Origin: Parietaria judaica
Taxonomy: Eukaryota > Streptophyta > Magnoliopsida > Rosales > Urticaceae
Assembly: GCA_954871525.1 (NCBI GenBank)
Contig: OX940863.1
Location: forward strand, 5,494,001-5,558,000
Reading direction: 5' to 3'
Length of the DNA: 64,000 nucleotides
This document shows positions 21,280 through 32,039 of the stretch, in pieces; position 1 is the first letter of the stretch, and every line of letters begins with the position of its first letter. The notes under the pieces are model-generated. The model made no database searches. It saw only the letters and a list, made by a program, of their open reading frames with translations, and was not told the origin of the DNA. Made by a program: the position numbers and the translations under genes.

Positions 21280-23934
21280 TCATCGCCGCCATATGTCGTT
21301 CTTCATTTCTGGAAGATTTCTTACTCCATAACATTTAGTTACCTCCAAATATCGCAGCGCTGGCATTGTTTGCTTTACCTCCTCCGCCCAATCAGCGTTC
21401 AGTTTTCCCATATCTTTCAAGCGCAAACCCTCTAGACATCCCCACTTCTCATTGCGAGCGGTGCTCCATTTTGTAACGGACCGGGCTTCCTCGACGCAAA
21501 GATACTGCAGTTCCGGCAGCATTGAGGGTTTAACCCAATCTGGCAGTATATCGCGATGGTAGTTTCGAAGATACAGCTCTTTGAGCTGTTTCGGTGGAGT
21601 GAGTTGGTCTAGCTTTATCGAACCGTTTATGAAACGATCTGTGTCGAGATCCAGAGTGGTCAAATTACTTAATTTAGAGAGGATTTCGTTCCACTGCTTA
21701 GCACCATCAGGCTTCTCGGCGTCGATGCCACTACTCATCACAATATGTAGCATTCTCAGTCCTCTAAGACTTTTAAGCTCCGGAAGCCCGAAAGTGGCCT
21801 TGGAGTTTGCCCCGCCTATTGTCACTTTGGCCCCGATTAGCTCTTGAAGATTAGACATATTCTCCACGCTTCGAGGTAGGGAATCGAGGTTATAAGTTTT
21901 ATCCAAATCCAAAATGATGAGTCTCTTCAGCTTGCCTATCTTCTCTGGCAGCTTCTTAAGATTGCAGCATCCTGATAGGACCAATATCTGTAGATTCTGG
22001 AGCTCGCAAATCGAACACGGTAGTTCTTTCAGATTTGTAAGCCCGCTCAGATTCAAACATGCTAGACGCATGAGGGTACCGATCCAATCCAATAGATTCT
22101 TCAAGCTTTTCTGGTCCAACGTACTAATGAATCCTCCAGACAAGTCCAGCATCCGAAGCGAATGCAAAGTCCCCGAGTTTTTGTTCAGGTCGATGTGATG
22201 GTCGCCTATCATGAGCAACAATGCTCGAATTTTCGATTTCTCATCAAATAAGCGCTTGCTTTTGCTTCCTCCGCCTTTTTTTCTTTTGTCTAACACATGA
22301 TCGTTGTCCTCCTCACGTGAGAGAATTCTATCATCTTCATTTCTCCTGCTATCTCTTTCTTTGATCACATCAACTGTCAAGCAGAGCCAATAAGGGTCCT
22401 GAGCTTTCCAGTTCATGATCCCTTGTTCGTTGAAGCTGCAAAAACCTTCTTCCTCTGCTATCGTCATGATCATCTCACGCAACATATCGTGAATCTTGCA
22501 AGAATAGACTCTCCCATCATAGGTCCGGCAATCCTCAACCTCAACAAGGCAACGCTCTGTCAGCTGTGAGAGATATTCATGGCCCAAATCCACCGTACTC
22601 TTCTTTGATTCACGCTTTTGAAGCAGACCGTCAGCAATCCACCAGTGGATAACCTGCTCTACGCTTATCTTGGCGTCTTCCGGGTAGATAGAGAAGCTCA
22701 GCATACAGAGCTTGAGATGAGCATCGAGCTCGTTGTAACTAACCCGCAGAGTTTCGATCACTTCATCGTTCCTCGGGTTCTTATCTGAACCGTGGAAGCT
22801 GTTCATCACTTCGGACCATTCTGAAAGCTTGTCCTTCGTTGCCAACATTGCCCCCATTGTCTTTATTGCTAGTGGAAGCCTCCCGCATTTAGCCACAATC
22901 TGCCTACCCACTTCCTCAAACTCGGGCTTATCTTTGGAAAACGCATATATAGAGAACAATTCCCAACTTTCATTTTCATCCAGATTCCTCGGCCTATGAA
23001 TTCGCTCATTGGTGCCGCGAACTGCTTGTTTCGCAACATTCTCGTCTCTGGTAGTAACGATGATGCAATTTCTTTTGTCCGGGACGTCAAAGGTCGAGCA
23101 CAGAGAGGTCCACCATTCCTTATCCTCGATTTTCCAGACATCGTCCATGACCACGAGACACCCTTTCTTTTTCTCAATCTCCTTCCTGATAGTTTCCAAA
23201 TACTCTTCTTCCCGCGTTTCAGATTTGCCAATAAATGCGGCCAATAGGGACTTCAAAATCTCGTTCTTCTTGAAGCTCTTCGAAACCGACACCCAAATCT
23301 TCTTTTCAAAGTATTCCGAAACTTCAGCATGGCAATATATCTTCCGGGCAATTGTGGTTTTCCCCAATCCCCCCATTCCCGACACCGCAACGCAGTGTAG
23401 TTTAGTCTTGTTCTCCTCGCAGATCCAATTCTTTATCTTCTCGATGTCTCCGTCTATTCCGATCACCACATCCGGGCTGTACGACTGTGAAGCAACCTTC
23501 TCGTTTTTTCTTTCCTCACCCTTGTTGGCTGTCAGCTTTTCTTTCACCTTCAGAAATTTATCTAAAGTTTCTTTTTCATTGGCGACTCGGCGGTTGATGT
23601 CTTTCAGGGTACGTCCAGCATTAAGAGAGAACTGCGGACTGTTTTTATGCAGAAACCCAATGAAGCCGTCATTGTACTCGTTTCTGAGTTCGCAATCGAT
23701 GATGACATTGTCGGCCTCGTAACTCAGTTGCCTGAGCGCGATAAGCGCTGACTCAACATCCTTTTTCTTATCCTTGAGATTTTCTCCGTCTCCCAGCAAG
23801 CTTTCTACGTGCTTCATATGTTGCTGCAGCTTAGTCAATTCTTCCTTTAAGTCGGTCATGTAGCTGACGTTTTTGGCTAGATGGTCAAAGAGTCGCCCAA
23901 GCACGACCTGGAGTGCACCCGATGCTAATTCCAT
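21280..23934 (-). CDS. CC-NBS-LRR immune receptor, ZAR1/RPP13-like-4 group
   Basis: Intracellular immune receptor, 884 residues, single exon, intact. N-terminal Rx-like coiled coil (1-140) with an EDVID-like segment (YEADNVIIDCEL, 72-83). NB-ARC: P-loop GMGGLGKTT (186-194), RNBS-A FEKKIWVSVSKSF, kinase-2 CLVVMDDVW (259-267), RNBS-B IIVTTRDENV (291-300), GRLPLAI (351-357, in place of GLPLA), RNBS-D HLKLCMLSFSIYPED, and IHDM (481-484, the MHD site). A charged stretch (523-565, many D/E/K/R) links to LRRs of the type NLKELPCSICELQNLQIL. RPRNLDENESWELF, CKIHDML and LDQLTPPKQLKELYLR recall ZAR1 (RPP13-like protein 4), by my reading. Proteins of this class bind ADP at rest, exchange it for ATP on effector sensing, and oligomerise; ZAR1 makes a membrane resistosome. 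ATG 23934 gives a normal CNL N-terminus. The closest family member is an inference. Confidence 0.93.
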   Translation of the reverse strand: MELASGALQVVLGRLFDHLAKNVSYMTDLKEELTKLQQHMKHVESLLGDGENLKDKKKDVESALIALRQLSYEADNVIIDCELRNEYNDGFIGFLHKNSPQFSLNAGRTLKDINRRVANEKETLDKFLKVKEKLTANKGEERKNEKVASQSYSPDVVIGIDGDIEKIKNWICEENKTKLHCVAVSGMGGLGKTTIARKIYCHAEVSEYFEKKIWVSVSKSFKKNEILKSLLAAFIGKSETREEEYLETIRKEIEKKKGCLVVMDDVWKIEDKEWWTSLCSTFDVPDKRNCIIVTTRDENVAKQAVRGTNERIHRPRNLDENESWELFSIYAFSKDKPEFEEVGRQIVAKCGRLPLAIKTMGAMLATKDKLSEWSEVMNSFHGSDKNPRNDEVIETLRVSYNELDAHLKLCMLSFSIYPEDAKISVEQVIHWWIADGLLQKRESKKSTVDLGHEYLSQLTERCLVEVEDCRTYDGRVYSCKIHDMLREMIMTIAEEEGFCSFNEQGIMNWKAQDPYWLCLTVDVIKERDSRRNEDDRILSREEDNDHVLDKRKKGGGSKSKRLFDEKSKIRALLLMIGDHHIDLNKNSGTLHSLRMLDLSGGFISTLDQKSLKNLLDWIGTLMRLACLNLSGLTNLKELPCSICELQNLQILVLSGCCNLKKLPEKIGKLKRLIILDLDKTYNLDSLPRSVENMSNLQELIGAKVTIGGANSKATFGLPELKSLRGLRMLHIVMSSGIDAEKPDGAKQWNEILSKLSNLTTLDLDTDRFINGSIKLDQLTPPKQLKELYLRNYHRDILPDWVKPSMLPELQYLCVEEARSVTKWSTARNEKWGCLEGLRLKDMGKLNADWAEEVKQTMPALRYLEVTKCYGVRNLPEMKNDIWRR

Positions 23935-24188
23935 TCTTGATTTCTTTTGGTCTCCGCTGTAAAGTACAGAAAAACTGCACCGTTGTTATTATTAGTTAAA
24001 GCCAGAACATTTCTGTTCAATAATCTGGCACTTAAAAGATATATAGGTAAAAGCGACATGATTAACCTTATTCCACGAAAATTGGGTTGCAATATTCATT
24101 TATCTCAAATGCCAGAGCATCTAACAAGAACTTTTTCATTCAACTAAGCAGAGCATCTAACAAGAACTTTTTCAGTCATCTAACATAC
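23935..24188. other. Upstream region of the NLR
   Basis: Presumed promoter and 5' UTR of the minus-strand NLR. A short tandem duplication (gcatctaacaagaacttttt, near 24117 and 24150) is the only structure seen. Confidence 0.5.
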
Positions 24189-24224
24189 ACATATTAATTA
24201 CACATAATATATCATATATTTCAT

Positions 24225-24276
<52 letters not shown>

Positions 24277-24326
24277 CATACAGTGGGCATTTTGAACATT
24301 ACCCTATCAAATATGATGAGGTACTA
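24189..24326. mobile_element. Left part of a palindromic MITE split by copia element 1
   Basis: Reverse complement of 29750-29902: acatattaattacaca, an (AAT)n tract (24226-24273), gggcattttgaacattaccc and atcaaatatgatgaggtac all recur inverted on the other side of copia 1. Without copia 1 and its duplicated TACTA the element would be about 358 bp. No coding sequence. Flanking target duplication not found. Confidence 0.85.
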
Positions 24327-24849
24327 TGTGAGCTTAAGCTTGACTTAGTCCGTCACATAGAGGAAGTCAGCCCGGGTACCAACCAGAACCGAGGACGGAC
24401 AAGAGTTCAGCCCAACTCGGGTGAACACGAGCAGGAAGTCCGGATAGAAGGCAAGCCCAACCCGGGGCATACGAGCAGGCCAGCTCGGGGACAGAGAAGC
24501 TGTCCGGGCAGAAAAGGGAAAGTCAGCAACTACCCAGCAAGGAAAGCGCGTAGCTTGAGGAGCAAGCATAGATCGAGTCAAAGATTTGATAAGATTAATT
24601 AGGGTAGTTTCCTGATTTTGTGCGATTTGGTTAGCTAGGGTTTCGCCTATGTGAGGCTATAAATATACCTAGCATGTACACTTTGTAAAGTGCTGAGTCC
24701 ATTAGAGTTTTGAGTTTAGCTTCTTGTATTTTGCCTTCGATTATTAATCAGAGAATTTCTTCTCCTAAAAGTTTGTGTTCTTTTATTTTCTGTTCGATTT
24801 CTTTGGTGTTATTCGTGTTCTTTGCAGATCCGTGAATTGGGATCCAACA
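24327..24849 (+). repeat. 5' LTR of copia element 1
   Basis: 523 bp. Promoter TATA (tataaata) at about 24658. Ends gggatccaaca. Confidence 0.95.
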
Positions 24850-24851
24850 AG

Positions 24852-24863
24852 TGGTATCAGAGC
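24852..24863 (+). other. Primer binding site of copia element 1
   Basis: tggtatcagagc is the classic complement of the 3' end of plant initiator tRNA-Met, 2 nt after the LTR. Confidence 0.9.
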
Positions 24864-24877
24864 TTCAATCGAAGAAC

Positions 24878-26733
24878 ATGTCATCATCAGAGTCACCAAT
24901 CGACGGAGTCCTAGTCGCACAGAAACCGGAGACCAGAGAAGGCACAGTTACGCTCCATTACCCCATGCTCACGAAGAGCAATTACGCCGTGTGGGCGTTG
25001 AAGATGAGGGTGAATCAGCAGGCGCAGGGAGTATGGGAGGCCGTAGAGAACGGCGGTGTCGAAGGGCGCAAGGAAAGAATGGCTCTAGCCGCAATCTCTA
25101 CCAAGCAGTTCCGGAAGATGTTCTTCTCATGCTTGCCGAGAAGGATTCCGCAAAGGAAGCATGGAAAACTCTTCAAACCATGCACATGGGCGCAGATCGC
25201 GTCAAGGAGGCAAAGGTCCAGACCTTGAAGAGTGAGTTCGAGGTTATGAGGACGAGGGAAATCGAATCATTTGATGATTTCGCTATGTGGCTCACGTCCA
25301 TTGTGACCGGCATACGCTCGCTGGGAGACAAGATGGAGGAGACCACCGTCGTCAAGAAATTTCTCCGAGCAGTGCCTCACAAATACATGCAGATCGTGAC
25401 ATCGATTGAGCAGTTCGGCGACCTCAAGACCATGACGGTCGAGGAGGTTGTTGGTCGCCTCAAAGCCCATGAGGAGAGAATTCGGGGTTACGGTGACATA
25501 GAAGATGAGAAGAACCTCTTGCTTACGCATGAAGAGTGGACGGCTAGACAGCAGAAAATCGGGGGAGCCGAGTTTTCTACAAGATCCTCAGATCAGAGCA
25601 GCTTTGGTGGAGAAGTCCGAGGACACGGACAGGGTCGTGGACGAGGTCGAGGTCGGAACATGCGAGGTCGCGGCAGCGATTCTACCCGTCAGGAAAGTAC
25701 GACCAGGAGAGACAAGAGCACATTGAAGTGCTACAGTTGTCAGAAGCTTGGGCACTTTGCATCTGAGTGTCGGAGCAGGAACCAGGGCGAAGAGGCGAAT
25801 CTAGCGAGATTCCCAGACGACCAGCCAGCATTGCTGTTTGCCGAGCAGGAAACGCACCTGGACGAACAGAATGGCGAGTGTGACGTCAAGGCCCGGGCAG
25901 AAGTGATCAGTGTGCCGATCAGCCCAGTGGCCGAGCAGACCTGTCCGGAAGAGACCAGCGAGAAGGTTTTCCTCATCGAGGATAAGGTTATTGCAAACCT
26001 CCTCGTAGACGGAGAGAAGAAGGTCAGTAACGACGTGTGGTACTTAGACAACGGAGCTAGCAACCACATGACTGGGGACCAAGCTAAATTTGAAGAGCTC
26101 AATGAGAAGATCACGGGCAGCGTGAAATTCGGCGACGGATCAGTCGTAGAAATCAGAGGCAGAGGGTCGATCATGTTCGAGTGCAAGAATGGCGACCAGC
26201 GTCTGATGACCCAGGTGTATTTCATCCCGAAGTTGAAGAGCAACATCATCAGTCTAGGGCAGATGACTGAGATCGGGAACACGGTGTTGCTGCAAGGGTC
26301 ATACCTTAAGATGTGGACCAAGGAAGGAGAGCTGTTGATGAAGGTGGAGCGAACACCCAACAGACTCTACAAGATTCTCCTGAAGACGTGCCAGCCCGTC
26401 TGTCTCTTGGCATCAATGACAGACCCGGCTTGGCTATGGCACGCACGGCTCGGACACGTGAATTTTCACGCTCTCAAGATGATGGGCGAGAAGAAGATGG
26501 AATACCCCGACCACCTATGTGAGTGCTGCATGATCGCGAAGCAGGCGAGGATACCGTTTCCGATCAAGGCCAAATTCCGAGCAGAGAGACCCCTACAATT
26601 GGTGCATGCATACCTATGTGACCCAGTCACCCCAGCAACATTGGCAGGTAACAAGTACTTTCTTTTACTTGTTGATGATTATAGTCGCTGGATGTGGGTT
26701 TATATGCTCAAGGAGAAGAGCGGAGCCTTATAG
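24878..26733 (+). pseudogene. Gag, protease and N-terminal integrase of copia 1
   Basis: Starts ATG 24878 (MSSSESPIDGV). The capsid region LTKSNYAVWALKMRV is followed by a 2-nt insertion near 25096 (gcaatctcta against gcaatcta in related copies), which shifts the frame. The later frame continues with the zinc knuckle CYSCQKLGHFASEC (25729), protease WYLDNGASNHM (26038), and the integrase HHCC region HARLGHVNFHALKMM...CECC. The first integrase Asp of the HADLCGP motif is Tyr (26611-26613). TAG at 26731-26733 interrupts integrase where the relatives have a Glu codon. Confidence 0.9.
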
Positions 26734-29430
26734 GTCTTCAAGAAGTTCAAGAAGATCGTGGAGAATGGCTCGGTGCACAGGTTAAAGGTCTTGCGTACAG
26801 ACCGAGGAGGAGAATTCACTTCCCAGCAGTTCGGAGAATTCTGCGACCAGGAAGGAGTTCAGCGTCACCTGTCCGCACCCCACACGCCCCAGCAGAATGG
26901 CGTAGTGGAAAAACGAAACCGAACTGTGATGAACACAGCGAGGAGCTTGCTCAAGAGCATGCAAGTTCCAGCCCGATTTTGGGCAGAAGCAGTAAGACAT
27001 GCGGTCTACCTGCTTAATCGTTTGCCGACCGAAGCGCTAGGAGAGCGTACCCCCTACCAGGCGTGGAAAGGGAAGAAACCCCACTTAGAACATTTGAGAG
27101 TGTTCGGGTGCACCGCACATGTGAAGATTGCGGGGCCACATCTCAAGAAGCTGGACGACCGGAGTCAGAAGATGGTGTACCTTGGCGTTGAAGAAGGAAG
27201 CAGGGCACACAGACTCTACGATCCACGACGCGGCAGACTCCAAGTGAGCAGAGATGCTGTGTTCGAAGAGGAGATGAAGTGGGAATGGCGCGATGAGAAA
27301 GGAGAACCCGAGCAGAACTCTGTTGAGTTCACAGTTGAAAATGAAGAAGGCGTTGCCGAGCAGGATCTGCCCCGAACACCCAGCTCAGGAACAGTTTTGC
27401 CGAGCACGAGTGAAACCAGCCCGGGAGAAAGCACCCCGGATACACCCAGGACACCAAGTCCGAGTAGGACCAGCCCGTCCAACTCGGGAGATTCCTCCAT
27501 AAAAGACGGCCCAAGAGGATTCCAACCTCTAGCAGACGTCTACGATCAGTCTCAAGAAGTGGAGATGAGCCTGGAGGAACTTTCTTTGTTGTGTGCAGAA
27601 GAGCCAGCCAGCTACCAGAAGGCAGCAGCCGAGCAGGAGTGGCTGGAAGCAATGAAGAAGAATATGGAGTCCATAGAGAAGAACAGGACATGGGAGCTTA
27701 CCGACCTGCCCAAAGGTCATAATCTCATCGGCCTGAAGTGGGTGTATAAGCTGAAGAAGGACACTGAGGGAAATGTCCTTAAGCACAAGGCAAGACTGGT
27801 AGCCAAAGGCTACGTGCAGAGAAAAGGCATAGACTTTGAGGAAGTCTTTGCTCCAGTAGCCAGACTGGACACGATCAGACTCATCCTAGCCCTAGCAGCT
27901 CATCGAGGTTGGGAAATTCACCATCTGGATGTTAAATCGGCATTCCTAAACGGTGACCTCGAGGAAGAAGTGTACGTCAAGCAACCAGAAGGGTTCGGCT
28001 TCACAGGCAAGGAGCAGAAGGTGTACAAGTTATCCAAGGCCCTGTACGGGTTGAGACAAGCACCAAGAGCGTGGAACATCCGTCTTGACAAGAGCTTGAA
28101 GAACCTTGGATTCACAAAGTGCCTGAGCGAGCAGGCAGTCTACACCAGGAGTATCGGGCAGGAAACTCTGATCATGGGAGTATATGTAGTCGACCTGATC
28201 GTCACTGGATCCAGCGCAGGAGGCGTAGACGGATTCAAGCAGCAGATGATGGCCGAATTCGAGATGAGTGACCTCGGATTACTTTCGCACTACCTCGGTT
28301 TAGAGGTGGAACAGAAGAAGGGCTGCATTATGCTGAAGCAGTCGGCCTACGCGAAGAAGATCCTCAAGCAGTTCGAGATGACGGATTGCAACCCGAGCAA
28401 GTACCCAATGGAGGCGAAGCTACAGCTCGGGAAGGATGCTGAAGGGAGAAGAGTGGATCCCACGGAGTACAGACGCGTGATCGGGTACCTGAGGTATCTC
28501 ACCCACACCCGACCAGACATTTCACACGTAGTCGGGATAGTCAGTCGATACATGGAGAAGCCCACAAGTGCACACCAGCAGGCGGTGAAGCACATCTTGC
28601 GAAACGTGAAGGGCACGACGGACTACGGGATCCAGTACAACAGAGGAAGTGGAGCTGAAGTACTAGTCGGCTTTACAGACAGTGATCTGGCTGGTGATAT
28701 CGACGACAGGAAGAGTACCGGAGGGATGGCGTTCTACCTCAACGGAAACCTGATCACCTGGCAGTCTCAGAAGCAGCAGACAGTAGCTCTATCCTCATGT
28801 GAAGCAGAGTTCATGGCGGCAACCGCAGCAACATATCAAGCTATGTGGTTGAAGAGGCTACTTAGTGAAGTGACCGGATCCGAGCAGAGACCAGCTATTC
28901 TCTACGTGGACAACAAGTCTTCAATTACGTTGATGAAGAATCCAGTGTTCCATGGACGGAGCAAACACATTGACACGAAGTTTCACTACATTCGTGAGTG
29001 TGAGGAGAAGCGAGAGATCATCGTGGAGTTCGTCAACATGAGGGAGCAACGGGCAATCATTCTTACCAAGGCTCTAGGGAGAGTCAAGTTCGAAGAAATG
29101 AGAGAGCTGCTCGGAGTGAAGAGAGTAGAAGCAAGTCAAGCTTACGGGGGAGAATGTGAGCTTAAGCTTGACTTAGTCCGTCACACAGAGGAAGTCAGCC
29201 CGGGTACCGACAAGAACCGAGGACGGACAAGAGTTCAGTCCAACTCGGGTGAACACGAGCAGGAAGTCCGGATAGAAGGCAAGCCCAACCCGGGGCATAC
29301 GAGCAGGCCAGCTCGGGGACAGAGAAGCTGTCCGGGCAGAAAAGGGAAAGTCAACAACTACCCAGCAAGGAAAGCGCGTAGCTTGAGGAGCAAGCAAAGA
29401 TCGAGTCAAAGATTTGATAAGATTAATTAG
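26734..29430 (+). pseudogene. Integrase C-terminus, RT and RNase H of copia 1
   Basis: Same frame as the upstream part, open to 29430 inside the 3' LTR. Integrase [13 protein letters not shown] and [10 protein letters not shown] hold the second Asp and the Glu. A Ser/Pro/Thr-rich linker follows, then RT ([29 protein letters not shown]) and RNase H ([36 protein letters not shown]). The RT catalytic box is YVVD (28183-28194) where copia elements have YVDD; an Asp is lost. RNA-to-DNA copying by this protein is therefore unlikely. Confidence 0.92.
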
Positions 29431-29677
29431 GGTAGTTTCCTGATTTTGTGCGATTTGGTTAGCTAGGGTTTCGCTTATGTGAGGTTATAAATATACCTAG
29501 CATGTACAGTTTGTAAAGTGTTGAGTCCATTAGAGTTTTGAGTTTAGCTTCTTGTATTTTGCCTTCGATTATTAATCAGAGAATTTCTTCTCCCAAAAGT
29601 TTGTGTTCTTTTATTTTCTGTTCGATTTCTTTGGTGTTATTCGTGTTCTTTGCAGATCCGTGAATTCGGATCCAACA
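29155..29677 (+). repeat. 3' LTR of copia element 1
   Basis: 523 bp, same boundaries as the 5' LTR. The polypurine tract cgggggagaa lies at 29145-29154. Confidence 0.95.
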
Positions 29678-29682
29678 TACTA

Positions 29683-29805
29683 TTCACAAACTGCATTTTG
29701 CACCAAAATGCAACAATATTTGCCGTTCCATTGGGTGCAAAATGCAGTTTGTGAATAGTACCTCATCATATTTGATAGGGTAATGTTCAAAATGCCCATT
29801 GTATA

Positions 29806-29860
<55 letters not shown>

Positions 29861-29902
29861 ATTAATATGAAATATATGATATAGTATGTGTAATTAATAT
29901 GT
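29683..29902. mobile_element. Right part of the palindromic MITE split by copia element 1
   Basis: Carries the hairpin centre: ttcacaaactgcattttgca pairs with tgcaaaatgcagtttgtgaa across aaaatgcaacaatatttgcc. Then comes the inverted match of 24189-24326, including an (ATT)n tract at about 29807-29857. Confidence 0.85.
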
Positions 29903-30484
29903 CAGTTTTGTGTTATGTCGCCCTAGGAGTTGGCCTAAAAACTACAATTCAGCATCTCAAGTTCATTTTACTCTTCTTATTCTCTTTCTAAATTTATTTT
30001 TCTCCATTTCAATAAAACTTTCAAATACCAAAAGTTTTTATCCGGGCGTCGGATTGACTCATATAATATATCATTGAAAAATTACGACAAGATGAATCCA
30101 ATGAAAGGTGGGAAGATACAGTTTTGACGCATGTAAAAAATTACTAATTTCAAAAATATAAATAAAAAATATATTAATATAAAAACATTATATTAAAAAT
30201 TTATAATTAAAGTTATCAAAATATACCAACTAGTTCACATATAAATTATTATATATTTTTATTTTTTTAAGTACATTTTTACAAATTTATTAATATAATA
30301 AATTAAATCATCATTCAAATGAATTTTTATTTAATTAGTTATCATAAATAATTTAATATATGATAAAAAGAAAATTAGTGTAATATTTTACAAATAAAGT
30401 TTTGGGAATTTATTACTTACATGTTATTATTAGTGTTATTATTATAAAAATAATATTGTCAATTGATTTTTTATATGAAAATAT
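29903..30484. other. AT-rich DNA between insertions, nothing recognised
   Basis: No gene, RNA or transposon end seen. Very AT-rich from 30120 to 30460. Confidence 0.5.
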
Positions 30485-31207
30485 TGTTGAGGTACGATTT
30501 CGTCTACGACCATTTATATCGTTACGACAAAATCTACCTCTATCGTTTAATAACTTGGGCCTCATTGGCCGAGGGCCCAACACTCTCACACGCCCAATCA
30601 ACCAAGTCAAAGGAGATCATATCTGACCAAAAGACGAATATCCTTAGCGATGGGGAAGCATGCCGCGATAATTAATCCTCATCGATGAAGCCTCAGCGAC
30701 GAAGATCATCGCCAATCAACAAGGAGAGCGATGAGAGCGGCGACGAGGCGCATTATCATCGACAGGAATAATAATTCTAAAACAAAGACCGAAGGCGAAA
30801 TCAAAGCAATCAGCGTGGCACAAGCGACGCTCCAGCCAATTGACGACGACAGTTACGCCCATGATTACAGCCATGCAATTATGGCCATTATGAAGGAATC
30901 AAACGCAATTGTAACAACCCAATTTTGAAGAATGATTTTAATATCTTAGCTGATTATAAATAAAGGGCTAAGACCGATGTACAAGAGATGACACATCTTT
31001 GCACCATCAATACACACGCAAAAAGGGTTTCCCATTGAGGCCCAATCGCTCAACAAACCAAACAACACGACTCAATTTCTCGAAAATACTCATCTCTTTC
31101 AACGTGATCTAGTTTTAACGGAAAGACCCGAGCTCTAAGGTAAATTAAACTCGGAATTACACCACCCGTAATACCGTGACTGCGGAGGCCGATTTTTTAC
31201 CTCAACA
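30485..31207 (+). mobile_element. Solo LTR, unassigned family
   Basis: 723 bp bounded by a 10-bp inverted repeat, TGTTGAGGTA at the left and TACCTCAACA at the right, with an exact 5-bp target duplication AATAT (30480-30484 and 31208-31212). It has a TATA-like box (attataaata, about 30954) and a moderately GC-rich body. No internal retroelement sequence lies on either side, so it is the scar of LTR-LTR recombination. Orientation follows the TATA box. It is probably gypsy, judging by end type only. Confidence 0.85.
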
Positions 31208-31391
31208 AATATAATATAATATTTTTATTTCATTAAATAAATATTCTTAAATTTAAATTTTATGTTTTTATTGTTATTAAAAAATCATCAATATTTATTA
31301 AAAATGCATTCAGATCTTATAAAACCAACTAACTTAACTTTTATTCATTCATATCTCATATCTTAATATTCAAATTAGGACGTCTTAATCT
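31208..31391. other. AT-rich spacer with MITE-like remnant
   Basis: gcattcagatctta and gacgtcttaatct resemble the block at about 1770-1880 in intron 1 of the receptor kinase (gcattcagatcttaa, cacgtcttaatctta). This suggests two copies of one small unclassified repeat. Copia 2 begins immediately after. Confidence 0.4.
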
Positions 31392-32009
31392 TGTGAGTTT
31401 AAGCCTGACTTGGCTCAACTCCTAGCAGAGATGTCCACACCAGGGATCTCCCCACCAGAACTTCCCCTAGCAGAGAAGAGACCGAGCAGAGATCTTCCTA
31501 GCAAGAGTTCCCCCACCAGAGAGCTCCCCACCAGAGATGGGTCCGACTAGAGATTTTCCCCAATAGGAAAGGACCCGACCAGGAATGCTCCTACCAGAGA
31601 TGGCCTTAGCAGAGATGAGGGAGAGCAGAGATTCCCCCTAGCAGAAGATGACCCTAGCAGAATTCTCTCGAGCAGAAACAGGAAACGCCAGAAGTCAAGA
31701 AGAGCTATTCCAGGAAGGTGCCAAACTTGATGAGCAAGTTTGGAGATTTGATTTGGTTTCTTGATTTTGTCAGGATTCGAATGTATATGTAAAATATTTG
31801 ATTGAGTTTATTTTAGGAAGTTTTAGCTAGGGTTTCGTTTTTCTAGTCTCCTACAAATACTAGAGTTAGTGTTTATTTTTTGTAACTCCATTATTGCAAT
31901 TTTGCTTTTCGATTAATCAGAGAAGTTTTTTTCTCCCAAAGCTTTCTTGTTCTCTTTCCTTTGTTCTACGTGCTTCTTTTGGTTACAGATCGATTATTGG
32001 GAACCAACA
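31392..32009 (+). repeat. 5' LTR of copia element 2
   Basis: 618 bp. Its first 300 bp are built of degenerate short repeats around agcagagatg and ccaccagagatg. The transcription-start side contains ctacaaatactag in place of a clean TATA box. Confidence 0.93.
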
Positions 32010-32039
32010 ATTGGTATCAGAGCGAAGGTTCCAAAGAAG

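Larger units (their letters stand above)
24327..29677 (+). mobile_element. Ty1/copia LTR retrotransposon, element 1
   Basis: LTRs 24327-24849 and 29155-29677, each 523 bp, with TGTGAGC...CCAACA ends and about 2.5% difference by eye. The target duplication TACTA (24322-24326 and 29678-29682) is exact. It has a primer site matching initiator tRNA-Met, a polypurine tract (cgggggagaa) before the 3' LTR, and gag-protease-integrase-RT-RNase H order, which defines Ty1/copia. Broken by one frameshift in gag, one stop in integrase, and two catalytic substitutions. Confidence 0.97.

Noticed and set aside
23009..23722. 237-residue plus-strand frame opposite the NLR
   Set aside because: Antisense shadow of the NB-ARC coding sequence. 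The NLR frame carries all the conserved motifs.
24850..24866. tRNA-like sequence tggtatcagagc, also near 32011, 43690, 48546 and 56030
   Set aside because: These are primer binding sites of copia elements, complementary to initiator tRNA-Met, not tRNA genes.
24189..29902. Very long terminal repeats of copia 1 extending into the inverted flanks
   Set aside because: The flanks are inverted, not direct, and the exact TACTA duplication lies at the LTR edges. They belong to the host MITE.
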